DNA from: a bacterium
GTDB lineage: Bacteria > Electryoneota > Electryoneia > Electryoneales > Electryoneaceae
Assembly: GCA_019912845.1 (NCBI GenBank)
Contig: JAIOHU010000137.1
Location: 92,730 to 156,729, forward strand
Direction of reading: 5' to 3'
DNA length: 64,000 nucleotides
In this document: positions 31,149 to 41,903 of the stretch, piece after piece
Numbering within the stretch: position 1 is the first letter of the stretch
How the letters are laid out: each line of letters begins with the position of its first letter
Translations under genes and position numbers: made by a program
Notes under the pieces: generated by a model
Database searches by the model: none
Told to the model about the DNA's origin: nothing
The model's input: the letters and a program-made list of their open reading frames with translations, nothing else

Positions 31149-31667
31149 ATGTCGCATCTGAATGTCGAAATCAAAGCTCGTTGTGAAGACCCGGGACGTA
31201 TACGGGATATTCTGATCGCCCACAAAGCCCGTTTCGAGGGTAAGGATCACCAGGTTGACACCTACTTCAATAGCAGAGAAGGTCGTCTGAAACTGCGTGA
31301 AGGAACCATTGAAAACGCTCTGATTCACTATCGTCGCGATAATATCAGCGGTCCGAAAACTTCCCGAGTAATCTTATTCCCGACCGAACGACGCTCCCGT
31401 CTGAAAGATATTCTGGAACGCGCCAATGAAGTATTGTGTGTTGTTGACAAACAGCGGGAAATATTTTTTATCGACAATGTGAAATTTCATATTGATCGCG
31501 TCGAGGGTTTGGGGTCGTTTGTGGAGATTGAAGCGATTGACCTGGATGGCTCACGAGGGGAGGATGCCATACGTCAACAATGCCAGCACTGGTTGAAATT
31601 GTTTGAGCTGGACGAAAAAGATTTGGTTGAAGTCTCATACAGCGATATGATTTTAGCTCAGCAGTAA
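31149..31667 (+). CDS. cyaB: CYTH-domain protein, class IV adenylate cyclase-like
   Basis: LNVEIKARC, HQVDTYFNSREGRLKLREG, IHYRRDN, DRVEGLGSFVEIEAID. Confidence 0.85.
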   Translation: MSHLNVEIKARCEDPGRIRDILIAHKARFEGKDHQVDTYFNSREGRLKLREGTIENALIHYRRDNISGPKTSRVILFPTERRSRLKDILERANEVLCVVDKQREIFFIDNVKFHIDRVEGLGSFVEIEAIDLDGSRGEDAIRQQCQHWLKLFELDEKDLVEVSYSDMILAQQ

Positions 31668-31730
31668 TCTTCATAACAGAAAAAACTTGAACAAAGCAGC
31701 ATTGCCTTGAGGGTATATGCTGTTTTTTTC

Positions 31731-31800
31731 GTCATGCCAGCATGGTGTTAGCTGGCATCCAGGAAGATTTTGATATTAAAGAAGTTAGAAAAACAATCAG
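31731..31800. repeat. Palindromic repeat family B, copy 2
   Basis: GTCATGCCAGCATGGTGTTAGCTGGCATCCAGGAAGATTTTGATATTAAAG...ACAATCAG; stem TGCCAGC/GCTGGCA. Confidence 0.75.
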
Positions 31801-31858
31801 AATCAATGTTCCGTACAGATCAGGTTCAATTCATTCCCTGACAACCCGCTATTATCCT

Positions 31859-34081
31859 TTAATTCAAACGAGTCTTCCCCAGCCTCAGACTGTTCAGCAC
31901 GACACTCACACTGGAAAACGCCATTGCTCCGGCGGCAAGGGCAGGATGCAGATCACGTATGATTAGCGGAAGTGAAGTCATATTGTGAAGTACCCCGGCA
32001 GCCACAGGAATAAGTGCAACGTTATAGAAAAATGCCCAGAAGAGGTTCTGGTGGATGGTTTTCATGGTTTGTCTGCTGAGACGGATTGCTGTCGGGATAT
32101 GCTCCAGTTCACCGCCCATCAGGGTTATACCAGCAGTTTCCATGGCAATATCTGTTCCGCCCCCAATTGCCATCCCGACATGCGCACGTGCTAACGCTGG
32201 AGCGTCATTGATCCCATCACCAACCATCGCAACATGTTTGCCGGACTCCATCTGTTTACGAACCACTTCTTCTTTATGATCCGGTAATACTCCGGCGATC
32301 ACATTGTCAATTCCAATTCTTGCAGCGATTGATTCTGCCGCTTCACGGCTGTCACCAGTCAACATGATTGGCGCAACACCGAGTGTTTTCAGCTCGTGGA
32401 CAACCGCTTTTGCGCTCTGTTTTTCCTTATCGGTTACAGTTAATAATCCTGCGACAGCACCATCAACTTCAACAAGAATAACGGTTTTTCCTTCGGAAGC
32501 GTATCTTGATATTTTATCTTTTACGACGTCATCAACCTCGAACCACTCGCTCTTTCCCACCCGAACCTTCCTGCCATCAATCTTGGCTGTTACTCCGAAG
32601 CCGGAGCTGGCGGAGAACTCTTCCGGTTTATTGAGGGGGATGTCGTTTTGTTCTGCGGAAGTCAAAATTGCACGAGCGATTGGGTGTTCTGAGCCATATT
32701 CCGCTGAGGCGGTAAGATTCAGGAGTGCGTCTTTCGAAATATCTTGGAAAGTCACGATGTCGTTTACCGAAAGATTCCCTTCGGTTAACGTGCCTGTTTT
32801 ATCGAGGAGTATCGTGTTCACTCTGCCTGTGGACTCTAAAACTTCCGCATCCTTAAACAGCACTCCCAAAGTTGCTCCTCTTCCCATGGCAACCATGATA
32901 GCTGTTGGGGTAGCCAACCCTAGTGCACAAGGACAAGCGATAACAAGAACAGCAACCATACGTATCAGTGCAGGGGTAAAAGCTCCCCCAGCAATCCACC
33001 ACACGCTGAAAGTAATCAGTGCGATCACAATGATGGCAGGTACAAAAATGGCAGAAACACGGTCAGCTATTCGTTGGATTGGTGCACGGCTCCCCTGTGC
33101 CTTACGAACCAATTCTATGATCCTGGCGAGAGCTGTTCCATTGCCGACTGCTGAGGTACGTACGTGTAAAACTCCCTGCATATTCAGGGTCGCACCATAA
33201 ACTTTATCGCCAGCTTTTTTATCCACGGGTAGCGATTCGCCGGTCAGCATGCTCTCGTCCAGGCTGGATTCACCGGAAATCACTTCGCCATCTACAGGAA
33301 CTCTACCACCGGGGCGAACAACGACGACATCGTCTATTCGCAATTGGTTAACCGTTACAGTCTCTTCCTCCCCAGTTTTACCTAAACGGACAGCTCGTTC
33401 CGGGGTGAGGTTCATCAGTTTTCGTATTGCTGCGGATGTTTTGCCTTTTGCACCGGATTCAAAAAGTTTTCCGAGACGGATGAGGGTGATAATCAGAGCA
33501 GAAGTTTCAAAATAGATATGTCCACCAGCTCCAGAGAGCACCACAGCGACGGAATATAAATATGCAGTTGACGATCCCAGAGCGACCAGAACATCCATGT
33601 TCGCACTGCCATTACGGATGCTTTTCCATCCTCCGGTATAGTAGCTTGCACCAGTATAAAATTGAACAGGAGAGGCAAGTATCCAGAAGAGATAATTAAC
33701 CCAGCTCGCATGTGCCCAGGTGCCAATAAGCGAAAAATCTCGCCCCATGCTAAGGAGAAAGAGAGGAAGGGTAAACGCGACGCCTACCCAGAAAGCGATT
33801 CGCTGTTTCTTCAACTCCCGAGCGCGGGCAATTGCTTCTGAATCTTCAGCTTCATCCTCACTGGGAAGAATCAGTTGATAACCGGCACGTTCGATCGCCT
33901 CCGCCATTTTTTCCGGATTGACCAAATCAGCGTCATAGCTGACAGATACTGTTTCTCCAGCCAGGTTAACGTGGGCGGAGTTTACCCCATCTACCTTTTT
34001 ATTCAAAGTTCGTTCGACCGCGAGCGAACAATTTGCGCAGGTCATCCCGACAACTGGAAACTCTTTCTCGACTAGAGCCAT
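31859..34081 (-). CDS. copA: Copper-translocating P-type ATPase
   Basis: HMA motif [11 protein letters not shown] in [36 protein letters not shown]. Confidence 0.95.
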   Translation of the reverse strand: MALVEKEFPVVGMTCANCSLAVERTLNKKVDGVNSAHVNLAGETVSVSYDADLVNPEKMAEAIERAGYQLILPSEDEAEDSEAIARARELKKQRIAFWVGVAFTLPLFLLSMGRDFSLIGTWAHASWVNYLFWILASPVQFYTGASYYTGGWKSIRNGSANMDVLVALGSSTAYLYSVAVVLSGAGGHIYFETSALIITLIRLGKLFESGAKGKTSAAIRKLMNLTPERAVRLGKTGEEETVTVNQLRIDDVVVVRPGGRVPVDGEVISGESSLDESMLTGESLPVDKKAGDKVYGATLNMQGVLHVRTSAVGNGTALARIIELVRKAQGSRAPIQRIADRVSAIFVPAIIVIALITFSVWWIAGGAFTPALIRMVAVLVIACPCALGLATPTAIMVAMGRGATLGVLFKDAEVLESTGRVNTILLDKTGTLTEGNLSVNDIVTFQDISKDALLNLTASAEYGSEHPIARAILTSAEQNDIPLNKPEEFSASSGFGVTAKIDGRKVRVGKSEWFEVDDVVKDKISRYASEGKTVILVEVDGAVAGLLTVTDKEKQSAKAVVHELKTLGVAPIMLTGDSREAAESIAARIGIDNVIAGVLPDHKEEVVRKQMESGKHVAMVGDGINDAPALARAHVGMAIGGGTDIAMETAGITLMGGELEHIPTAIRLSRQTMKTIHQNLFWAFFYNVALIPVAAGVLHNMTSLPLIIRDLHPALAAGAMAFSSVSVVLNSLRLGKTRLN

Positions 34082-34092
34082 GAGCTCAATCC

Positions 34093-34296
34093 TTAATTGA
34101 CCGGGTAACCGATCTCTTTAAGGGTGTCAGAGATGATCTCCCAGGTAGCTGGCTCATCCCAGGAAATTTCAGCTTCCTTTTTTTCCTGATTCGCAATTAC
34201 CTCTTTGACCCCTTCAAGCTCACTAATTTCACGCTCGATGGTTTTCACACAATGACCGCATGAAATATTGTTAATCTGAACAGTTTTGTTCTGCAC
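34093..34296 (-). CDS. copZ: Heavy-metal-associated (CopZ-like) metallochaperone
   Basis: 67 aa; [27 protein letters not shown]; adjacent to copA. Confidence 0.9.
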   Translation of the reverse strand: MQNKTVQINNISCGHCVKTIEREISELEGVKEVIANQEKKEAEISWDEPATWEIISDTLKEIGYPVN

Positions 34297-34361
34297 GTTA
34301 CCTCCAACTTAAATCAATTTAGTGTGAATGAACTGATGTTTTCATCTAGTTGAATATTGCA

Positions 34362-34493
34362 TAGGTGGATCGATTCACATGAGATGGCAAATTGGCTCTG
34401 GATTTATCCAGGGTCTAATATGTCCATTACTGGAATTATTAAACATTGGACAAGTCCAATGCCATCAGTCAAAGCATGTGAGTTGATCCACTA
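34362..34493. repeat. Intergenic palindromic repeat family A, copy 3
   Basis: TAGGTGGATCGATTCACATG...CTCTGGATTTATCCAGGGTCTAAT...ACATTGGACAAGTCCAATGCC...CATGTGAGTTGATCCACTA; nested inverted repeats. Confidence 0.8.
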
Positions 34494-34808
34494 GAGAAAC
34501 GAATATATGATATCGATGTTCCTTCAAAGTAAATCTGGTGAAAGATATCTTACCAATCCTGAATCGTACACTGTGCAGGAAAAAGCCACCTCTCCAAATT
34601 TATGCTGAGATTTTGTGTTTTGTCATACCATATTTTACTGCTGTATTCGAGAATTACGTGATACTTTGTGAGAATACTACTCTCAATTTCGATGCTGACT
34701 TCGCTTAAATGTGATCTGCGACACAAAATATAGCCAAAAGCATCATTACACTTGCAGGCTTTTAAGTTTACCTAACATTTAATGAAGTTAATAAGCGAGG
34801 AGTGTTGT

Positions 34809-35858
34809 ATGAAACAGTTTGCTATTGGTATTGTGGGGTTGATGTTTTTTTGTGGTGTTGTATTTGGGCAGATAACAATTGAATCGAGTGATTTTCCATT
34901 TCAGCCTGGATCAATTGTTTATAACGTAAAAAGTGATGGTTTAGTAGCGGTTCAGGTTGGTGCGGCAGGTGAAAATGTAACATGGAACCTTTCGACACTG
35001 GAAACAACCGAGTCAGATTCAGATATTTATATTGATCCGTCAGAATCAGGACTTACTGACAGCTTTCCAACAGCAAATGTCTGCAACGCAGATTATAGCG
35101 ACGAGGATTATGATTTTTATATCTTCTACGAGTGGAATGAGAATTATGCTCTAACACTGGGATTTGCCCAAACTGATGGCGAAAACAATAATATATTGAA
35201 TACCGGTTTCGAGGAAGCACGGATTAACTTCCCCTTTAACTTCAGCGATGAATTTTATACGATTCAGAACATTGAATTTGTTCCGGGTTTTTCTTCCCGT
35301 GACTCAATTCATTACACTGTTGATGGCTGGGGAGAAGTTGTTCTGGAAACGGGCACGTTTGAATGTCTGCGTACCTTCGAAGTCCACACGAATCAACAGA
35401 TTCAAGGTGGAGATGTTGTAGAGGAGACCACCGATTATTCTTACTCCTGGTGGGCAAAAGATTATGGTCAGATTGCCTCGATTGAGTCGGATGAGGGCGA
35501 AGACAACCCCAATTTCACCATGGGCGAGGTACGTATTGTGAGCCATCTTGGTGAAACTTCAGTAGCTGATAATAGAACCAGGCTCTCTGTTCCTGAGCAG
35601 CTCAACATCATCGGCACATACCCGAATCCATTCAATGCGCAGACCTCATTAACTTTCGAGTTGGGAACACCCGGAATGGTGCAGGTTAGTCTCTATAATA
35701 TGATGGGTCAGTTTGTTTCCACACTGACAAACAACCATTTTTCGGCAGGAAGCCACCGTATCCAGCTTAACGTCGAAAATCTTTCAGCGGGTACCTATCT
35801 TGTGCAGGTCAAGAGTCAGGATATGCAGAAAAGCATGAAAGTGATGTATGTAAAATAA
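34809..35858 (+). CDS. Secreted protein with Por/T9SS-type C-terminal sorting domain
   Basis: Signal peptide MKQFAIGIVGLMFFCGVVFGQ; C-term GTYPNPFNAQTSLTFEL...MMGQFVSTLTNNHFSAGSHRIQLNVENLSAGTYLVQVKS...KVMYVK. Confidence 0.88.
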   Translation: MKQFAIGIVGLMFFCGVVFGQITIESSDFPFQPGSIVYNVKSDGLVAVQVGAAGENVTWNLSTLETTESDSDIYIDPSESGLTDSFPTANVCNADYSDEDYDFYIFYEWNENYALTLGFAQTDGENNNILNTGFEEARINFPFNFSDEFYTIQNIEFVPGFSSRDSIHYTVDGWGEVVLETGTFECLRTFEVHTNQQIQGGDVVEETTDYSYSWWAKDYGQIASIESDEGEDNPNFTMGEVRIVSHLGETSVADNRTRLSVPEQLNIIGTYPNPFNAQTSLTFELGTPGMVQVSLYNMMGQFVSTLTNNHFSAGSHRIQLNVENLSAGTYLVQVKSQDMQKSMKVMYVK

Positions 35859-35882
35859 AATCTGGTTTAACAGTCTTAGTCC

Positions 35883-35918
35883 AAGGGGTTGACTCATTTC
35901 AGAGATCAACCCCTTTTT
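35883..35918 (+). terminator. Rho-independent terminator
   Basis: AAGGGGTTGA-N13-TCAACCCCTTTTT. Confidence 0.9.
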
Positions 35919-36275
35919 GTAATGTGTGATTGCAGCCAAACGAGAGACCATCCCCGTACTCCTTATTTTATTCAATATGAGCATCTAACATAACATCCAA
36001 TCTACCAGGTAAGGAGCATTTTTTTAGATTCGAATAATCTCTCATTATCGTTAAGCATTTCTTAAAGATATTAAAGATAAATAAAATAGAATAAGAAATA
36101 CTATAGCCTTAATATTAATGAATATTTTGTATTATACTACTTTAAGAATTATTATTTGTGTTAGTGTCTAGTTCAGAGTGTATGCAATCTACACTTTCTT
36201 TCAAAATTCTCTTGACTCCAATAGTGAACTGAGGTTATCTTACAAAAAAAGAATAACCTTCAAAGGGGGTATAAA

Positions 36276-36875
36276 ATGACTGACTTACCATCCTATCCGC
36301 GTCGGGTAAAATGCAAGAAAAAATTTGTGATTGAGATTCGACCGCTGGTAAAAGAAGAAATTCCGGCGATACGGAAATTTTTTACTGATCTCAGTAAATC
36401 GGAACAAGCACTACTCAGACGAGATATCTTTGATCCATTTTTCGATAATCAGGTGAAACGTACCTTGGAAGACGAACTTGTTCATCACCTCTGTGCATGG
36501 AATAAGGACATAATCGTTGGTTCTGTGTCGTTGTTTCGTGGGTTTGCGCAACGAGTCCGTCATACGTGCGAAATGCGAATCCTTACCCATCCAAATTACC
36601 GTCGCCATGGCATCGGGTCTGTTCTTTTCGAAGAAGTTGTGCCTTTTGCAAAATCCAAAGAGATCGAGAAAATTTATGCTAATCTGACTCCCACCCAGAA
36701 GCCTGCAATCAGGATGGTGAAGCATATTGGATTCACTCGAGAAGCGACTCTGAAACAACACATTAAGGATGCGTTCGGTAGATATCACGATATTCGTTTG
36801 TATTCTATGGACCTTGAAGAGGCACATAGAGCGATGGAAGAGATGGTCTCAGGGTTTGCGGATTATTCAGGATAG
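36276..36875 (+). CDS. GNAT-family N-acetyltransferase
   Basis: IEIRPLVKEEIPAIRKFF; EMRILTHPNYRRHGIGSVLFEEVVPFAKSKEIEKIYANLTPTQKPAIRMVKHIGF. Confidence 0.88.
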   Translation: MTDLPSYPRRVKCKKKFVIEIRPLVKEEIPAIRKFFTDLSKSEQALLRRDIFDPFFDNQVKRTLEDELVHHLCAWNKDIIVGSVSLFRGFAQRVRHTCEMRILTHPNYRRHGIGSVLFEEVVPFAKSKEIEKIYANLTPTQKPAIRMVKHIGFTREATLKQHIKDAFGRYHDIRLYSMDLEEAHRAMEEMVSGFADYSG

Positions 36876-36915
36876 TTCTACTATAGCGTTTCCCTAAACT
36901 ATTGTCTGATCGCGC

Positions 36916-37001
36916 GTCATGCCAGCGTGGTGTAAGCTGGCATCCAGGAAGGTATTAAGGTTATTGATTTCAGGACTGATTGGATGGCGACAATCAGAAC
37001 A
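36916..37001. repeat. Palindromic repeat family B, copy 3
   Basis: GTCATGCCAGCGTGGTGTAAGCTGGCATCCAGGAAGGTATTAAGG...GACAATCAG. Confidence 0.72.
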
Positions 37002-37080
37002 ACACAAACAGATAGCCGTTTAGAATCAGACGATGTTTCCAAGAATCAGTATATGATTGCAAAGCTAGATCGATTATAAA

Positions 37081-37113
37081 AAAACCCTCATTCTGAATAG
37101 AATAGAGGGTTTT
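37081..37113 (-). terminator. Rho-independent terminator of Crp/Fnr gene
   Basis: Minus strand AAAACCCTC-N15-GAGGGTTTTTTTATA. Confidence 0.85.
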
Positions 37114-37133
37114 AAGCATTCAATCGAAAAGTA

Positions 37134-37835
37134 TCAGGCAAACAATCTTCTGAAACGATCAAAGTCATTAAAGATCAATGAGTTATCCATTTTTACCAAG
37201 TGGTGTTCTTCTTCAAATTTCTTAATTACACGGCTGATGGTTTCACGGCTGGTTCCAGCGATGCTGGCTAGATCGCGTTGCAGTGGAAGTTCATTGATAA
37301 CAACCTTCCCACCACGTATCACTCCAATATCTTCTGCCAAACGGATTAAAGTTGATGCGACTCTACCTCGTGCATCCTTCAAACTCAGGCTTTTAATCTG
37401 CATATCGCTTCTACGGATTCTTCTTGCAAGCTCTTTCAGAAGGGTAATCGAAACCTGAGGGTAACGCTCCAACATCTCCAGAAAATCACCACGATGCAGC
37501 ACCCACAATTCCACATCTTCGATACTTGTTACAGTTGCACTACGAGGTAACCCATCGATCAGGGAGAGTTCGCCAAAAAATTCTCCTTCAGCAAGTATGG
37601 AAAATATCGCCTCCCCTCCTTCGTCGGAGATTCCACTGATTTTTACACGCCCACTCTTAATAAAAAACAGGTTACTCCCAAGATCATCCTCAAAAATGAT
37701 GAGATTGTTCTTTTTGTAACGCTTGGTAACCATCAACTCCGCAATTCGTTTCAGGTCGATGTCATCAAGACCGTTGAATAACGGGATGTTTTTGAGTAGT
37801 TGTGATTCACTTGCTGGATAGGAATGGGAAGACAT
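37134..37835 (-). CDS. Crp/Fnr-family transcriptional regulator
   Basis: cNMP-binding fold GSNLFFIKSGRVKISGISDEGGEAIFSILAEGEFFGELSLIDGLPRSATV; HTH LPLQRDLASIAGTSRETISRVIKKFEEE. Confidence 0.93.
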   Translation of the reverse strand: MSSHSYPASESQLLKNIPLFNGLDDIDLKRIAELMVTKRYKKNNLIIFEDDLGSNLFFIKSGRVKISGISDEGGEAIFSILAEGEFFGELSLIDGLPRSATVTSIEDVELWVLHRGDFLEMLERYPQVSITLLKELARRIRRSDMQIKSLSLKDARGRVASTLIRLAEDIGVIRGGKVVINELPLQRDLASIAGTSRETISRVIKKFEEEHHLVKMDNSLIFNDFDRFRRLFA

Positions 37836-37847
37836 TACGGCTCTCCT

Positions 37848-38114
37848 CTAAGAAGATATAGGTTCTTCTTCGAATTGCTCGATAAATTCTCGTATAACTG
37901 GTTTCATCAATAAGTGACTCGTGTCTGTGTTCGCCAATGCCTTGCCAAGAATACGTAAATTATTGTCTATGCCTGCATTGCGATTTAAGAACATACAGTT
38001 TTCTCCATGCACTCGGCAAAAGCCACTACGAAAATCGGCTCGCACATAGACCACCCTGTCAAAGACCTGACGAGCGATATCTATCAGGTGCTCCAAAACC
38101 TCTTTACGTTTCAT
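37848..38114 (-). CDS. Hypothetical protein (88 aa)
   Basis: ORF filling the space between crp-like and manC, same strand; contains GFCRVHGENCMFLNRN. Confidence 0.6.
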   Translation of the reverse strand: MKRKEVLEHLIDIARQVFDRVVYVRADFRSGFCRVHGENCMFLNRNAGIDNNLRILGKALANTDTSHLLMKPVIREFIEQFEEEPISS

Positions 38115-38143
38115 GATAATAGCAAATATTCGTCATTGAATTA

Positions 38144-39205
38144 CTAAGGTTTATTCGTACGAAAAATCTGTTCAGCCGCCTTTTTAACATTCTGAACCTC
38201 ATCACGGCTACACACAAGAGTGCCTTGATCAGTTTGAACGACAATACCGTTATCAATACCAACCACAGCCAGCGGATTTTTTCCTTCAGAATATAGGTAC
38301 GAATTCGTGCATCCCTCCGCAACAACATTCCCTTTTAAGACATTGCCGTCGCTGTCTTTATCCTCTGTGAGACGATAGACCTCATCCCAATTCCCAACAT
38401 CACTCCACTGAAAATCACCACGAACCACATATACATGCCTTGAACGTTCCATCACCCCATAGTCAATGGAAATTGGTTTGATGTTGTTATAAGCTCGCTG
38501 AATTCTCTCGGGATCATCACCCTGTTCTATGGCATCTTTGATGTCCATCAGTGAGACATAAAGCTCGGGGATATACTCTTCGATTTCAGATAATATCCGT
38601 CTGGCAGACCAGATAAATATACCACTATTCCAGAGAAACTCACCGGTTTGAATAAATCTTACTGCTGTTTCACGATTGGGTTTTTCTGCAAAAGTGACCA
38701 CACGGTGTAGATTAGAGCTTACCTCATCTCGTTCGTACTGAATATAGCCATATCCTGTTTCCGGGCGGGTGGGACGTATCCCTAAGGTTACCAGTGCATC
38801 CTTCTCTTGAACACATCGAATTCCGGTTTCGAGACAATTAAGAAATTTTTCTTCATGCTGAATCAGGTGGTCGGCAGGCAGAACGACCAGTATCGCATCC
38901 TCATCCTGGATCAACAGGTTAACCGCACTTAACCCAATACAGGGTGCAGTATTTTTTCCTGAGGGTTCAATGATATAATTATTATCATCGAAGTCGGATA
39001 ATTTTTTTTGGAAGAGGCTTACCTGATCCGGTATCGTCACTATACGATGTTGAGCTGAGGGTAGAAGCGGTTTTAATCGATCCAAAGTTAACTGAATCAT
39101 TGTTCGATTTCGAAAAAAACTCAATAATTGCTTTGGATTTTGCGGTGTAGAAACCGGCCAGAATCTTGAACCGATACCGCCAGCCATTACAACAGCGTAA
39201 ATCAT
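38144..39205 (-). CDS. manC: Mannose-1-phosphate guanylyltransferase
   Basis: IYAVVMAGGIGSRFWPVSTPQNPKQLLSFF; VVLPADHLI; FAEKPNRETA; WNSGIFIWS; SDVGNWDEVYRLTEDKD. Confidence 0.93.
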   Translation of the reverse strand: MIYAVVMAGGIGSRFWPVSTPQNPKQLLSFFRNRTMIQLTLDRLKPLLPSAQHRIVTIPDQVSLFQKKLSDFDDNNYIIEPSGKNTAPCIGLSAVNLLIQDEDAILVVLPADHLIQHEEKFLNCLETGIRCVQEKDALVTLGIRPTRPETGYGYIQYERDEVSSNLHRVVTFAEKPNRETAVRFIQTGEFLWNSGIFIWSARRILSEIEEYIPELYVSLMDIKDAIEQGDDPERIQRAYNNIKPISIDYGVMERSRHVYVVRGDFQWSDVGNWDEVYRLTEDKDSDGNVLKGNVVAEGCTNSYLYSEGKNPLAVVGIDNGIVVQTDQGTLVCSRDEVQNVKKAAEQIFRTNKP

Positions 39206-39353
39206 TATAGTCCCCATGTTGAGGTCTGAAATACTTTCCGATTTCCTGTTCAATGAAGAGTATATATTCCAAACCGGAATTAATCAGGTTCTAATACATT
39301 CAACTCTTCCAAATGGAAGAGCACCAACATCTCTGAAATTATTATGTTACTCA

Positions 39354-41159
39354 TCATTTGAAAATAAGCACCTCATCTCCACTTTCCCAACGTGCACGAA
39401 TAAAAATTGAATCTGTGGAGAGAGTATAGGGATCTGCCGGATCAAATGGGGAGGGGTTTCCCCTGGTGAATATGCCATCGTGATTTCTATCCAACCACCC
39501 CTCAAGTTGCCAGACACCCTGTGGAACGGACGAAAACTTGAATTTTCCAGGACGTACAAGCCGTTTTTCAAGTGGTTGATGATTTGGTGATAATGGTTTC
39601 AACTTCAGAACAACAGGATCACGAGTCACCAATCCTTCCACCTCTCCTGAAACTGTTCCAAGTGAGTCATCGGAAAGATATCGGTATTTGAAGCTTTTTA
39701 TGCTATCTGCAAGTGTATTTCCTGCACGATCAGTAAGGTTTTCCCCGATCATGGTAAGAATATATGATCCAGGGGAGACATTCTTTTTCAATTCGACTCG
39801 GAAGGTAAAAGGTGTTTCCAGCGTAGCAACTAATGTATCGGGTGTTGTATCAACAGGAGCAAGTCCGAAGAAAAACGCTGGCTTCTTAGTGGGTGCCATC
39901 TCCTCATCAAAAATGAAAGTCAACTCTCGGGCTTCACGATGCAAAATGCTGTTATCTGGTGGATTTACACGCAGGAAAGCAGGCTTCAGGCTGTCAACCT
40001 CGAGGGGATTTTTAAGTGAAATGGTTGTTGAAGTATCTAGCACACTTCGCAACCCCATACTCCCTTTAAACCAAATCCTCAGGCTGTCACCGCTCGTTTT
40101 CTCTTTCAACCAGACTCGCAGGATACTTGAATCAGCAGGGTCGTAATTAAACTCTGATACTTTAATCGGTTGAACGGTTCCGCTAAGTAATGAATCCTCA
40201 GAATTGCTGTGAATATCTGTGGTTTTGATTTCAATATTTAGTGAGGGAGGTTTACGGTCAAATCGAACCAACAACATATCGCGATAACGCGCAACGACCT
40301 CACGTAAATTTGGAAGCATATCATGGGATGCTCCATACAACACCAGGTGCTCCAATTGTTTACTACTGTCCGCACTTGCGAGCATGTCACGTGAGGGTAC
40401 TGCAATCGCTTCTGTTGTTTTTGTCCAGAGACGATCTCCATTGCCATCCTGAAAAGCAAACACACGCCACTGACCTTCTCTCAGGTGCGATAACTCCCAT
40501 GCACCATCTTCTCCAGTTTGGGTAGCTGCGTCCGGCAAGTCGAACGCTGGGTCAGGATCGGTTCTCTCTTTAATCATCAGGGAGTCGGAACTGGAATGAC
40601 TATCTGCGAAAGGTGCAGCTGAACTATCGTTTGCAGTATTGGTTGAGGGTGCAGTGGTATCCAAAAGGTAGGCAACAATATTCCATCCCTGAACAGAGCC
40701 ATTTGCATCTACAAGCTGACCAGTCAATTTTGCCTGATCGAGTTGTTCTCCAGTCGAAAAGGGCAAATGGAAGGATTGCTTAAGAGTATTGTTGCGTTTG
40801 TCTGAAAGTGTGGTTCCCAATGTAAACACGTAGGTTCGGTCTTTCGCAAGTTGCGGATCGAAACTCAGTGTAACGGATTTACTTTTCCACTTTGCCGTAA
40901 CCTTACCTGGTGGTGGAGGGGACAACGAGAATGCCTGCTTCAATGACTCTTCGCGTATACTCTCATTAAATTCAATGGTTATATCAGTTGTGGGGTCTAC
41001 AAGAACACTGCCAGCTTCAGGTGAAGCATGTAAAATTTCAGGAGGGGCTTTATCCTCAGGCCCGCCTCCCGGAGGCCCCATGCTGGCGCAGCCAATAATC
41101 AACAATATCACAAAAATCAATGGGGAAATATGGTTTACTTTCATACGCAAAAAGTACAA
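39354..41159 (-). CDS. Ig-like (SbsA/Big_5-type) domain lipoprotein
   Basis: Lipobox FVILLIIGCASMGPPGGGPEDKAPPEILHASPEAGSVLVDPTTDITIEFNESI. Confidence 0.85.
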   Translation of the reverse strand: MYFLRMKVNHISPLIFVILLIIGCASMGPPGGGPEDKAPPEILHASPEAGSVLVDPTTDITIEFNESIREESLKQAFSLSPPPPGKVTAKWKSKSVTLSFDPQLAKDRTYVFTLGTTLSDKRNNTLKQSFHLPFSTGEQLDQAKLTGQLVDANGSVQGWNIVAYLLDTTAPSTNTANDSSAAPFADSHSSSDSLMIKERTDPDPAFDLPDAATQTGEDGAWELSHLREGQWRVFAFQDGNGDRLWTKTTEAIAVPSRDMLASADSSKQLEHLVLYGASHDMLPNLREVVARYRDMLLVRFDRKPPSLNIEIKTTDIHSNSEDSLLSGTVQPIKVSEFNYDPADSSILRVWLKEKTSGDSLRIWFKGSMGLRSVLDTSTTISLKNPLEVDSLKPAFLRVNPPDNSILHREARELTFIFDEEMAPTKKPAFFFGLAPVDTTPDTLVATLETPFTFRVELKKNVSPGSYILTMIGENLTDRAGNTLADSIKSFKYRYLSDDSLGTVSGEVEGLVTRDPVVLKLKPLSPNHQPLEKRLVRPGKFKFSSVPQGVWQLEGWLDRNHDGIFTRGNPSPFDPADPYTLSTDSIFIRARWESGDEVLIFK

Positions 41160-41195
41160 TTTCTCCTTAATTCATGCAAGAAGCGACTTTGTTTT

Positions 41196-41612
41196 TCAGG
41201 GTAGCTTTGTCTTGTAAGAATCACGTATCCGTACGATAACATAAGCGATCAGAGCGAACACAAAAAAGACCAGCAGCATCCAGGCGACGCTCTGCAATGT
41301 TCCGATAACAGTACGATATACCTCCAGAATCCAGCGGTCAAGGTTCAAGGCAATTATCTGTGCATCCTCGGCGTTGCGTGGCGAAGGGGTGATGTATTTT
41401 TCAAGGTCCCAGACCCGTACCCCGCCAGAAATTCCCACCACAAAAATCGCAAAGATCAAATAACGCAGCCAGGCAGAACTGATCTCGTCTGAGATAATAC
41501 GATCTAGTATCATTTGCATCGGTCCTTTGAACAGTCGAACTACAATCATTGATACAACGAACGCGATGACGAAAGTAACCAGCATAAGGAGGATAAACAT
41601 AATGCCACCCAA
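41196..41612 (-). CDS. Integral membrane protein, unknown function
   Basis: 138 aa with three predicted TM segments by eye. Confidence 0.65.
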   Translation of the reverse strand: MGGIMFILLMLVTFVIAFVVSMIVVRLFKGPMQMILDRIISDEISSAWLRYLIFAIFVVGISGGVRVWDLEKYITPSPRNAEDAQIIALNLDRWILEVYRTVIGTLQSVAWMLLVFFVFALIAYVIVRIRDSYKTKLP

Positions 41613-41903
41613 TAATTTGATGATGTATAATATTTTAATAGCTCAGAAGCAAAACAAAGTATCTGCATGCTTCTATGGATATTGGAAAGATAGGCAAATA
41701 GCATTTTTTCCGCCAGATAGCGGAAAATTAAACCCTCAATAAATACTGGAAGTTTGCATGATAACTTGAAGCGGATTACTTTCTAGCTTAATTTCCAGTG
41801 AGGTGGGCATCAGGGCTGAAAAACCAACGTTTTCGCATTTGCCACATCCTTCCTACATGTTGACCACTCAGGTTTGAGTTGAGAATTATCGGGAGAGAAC
41901 CTA

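Noticed and set aside
32304-33200. 298-aa plus-strand ORF
   Set aside because: Antisense shadow of copA; low-complexity Ser/Thr/Ala composition and no recognisable family.
34710-34725. CRP-like site TGTGATCTGCGACACA upstream of a T9SS-type protein gene
   Set aside because: Only a half-good match to TGTGA-N6-TCACA and the regulator's specificity in this lineage is unknown; too weak to claim.
36030-36180. AT-rich intergenic stretch before the GNAT gene
   Set aside because: No repeats, ORF or RNA structure recognised; compatible with a simple promoter region.
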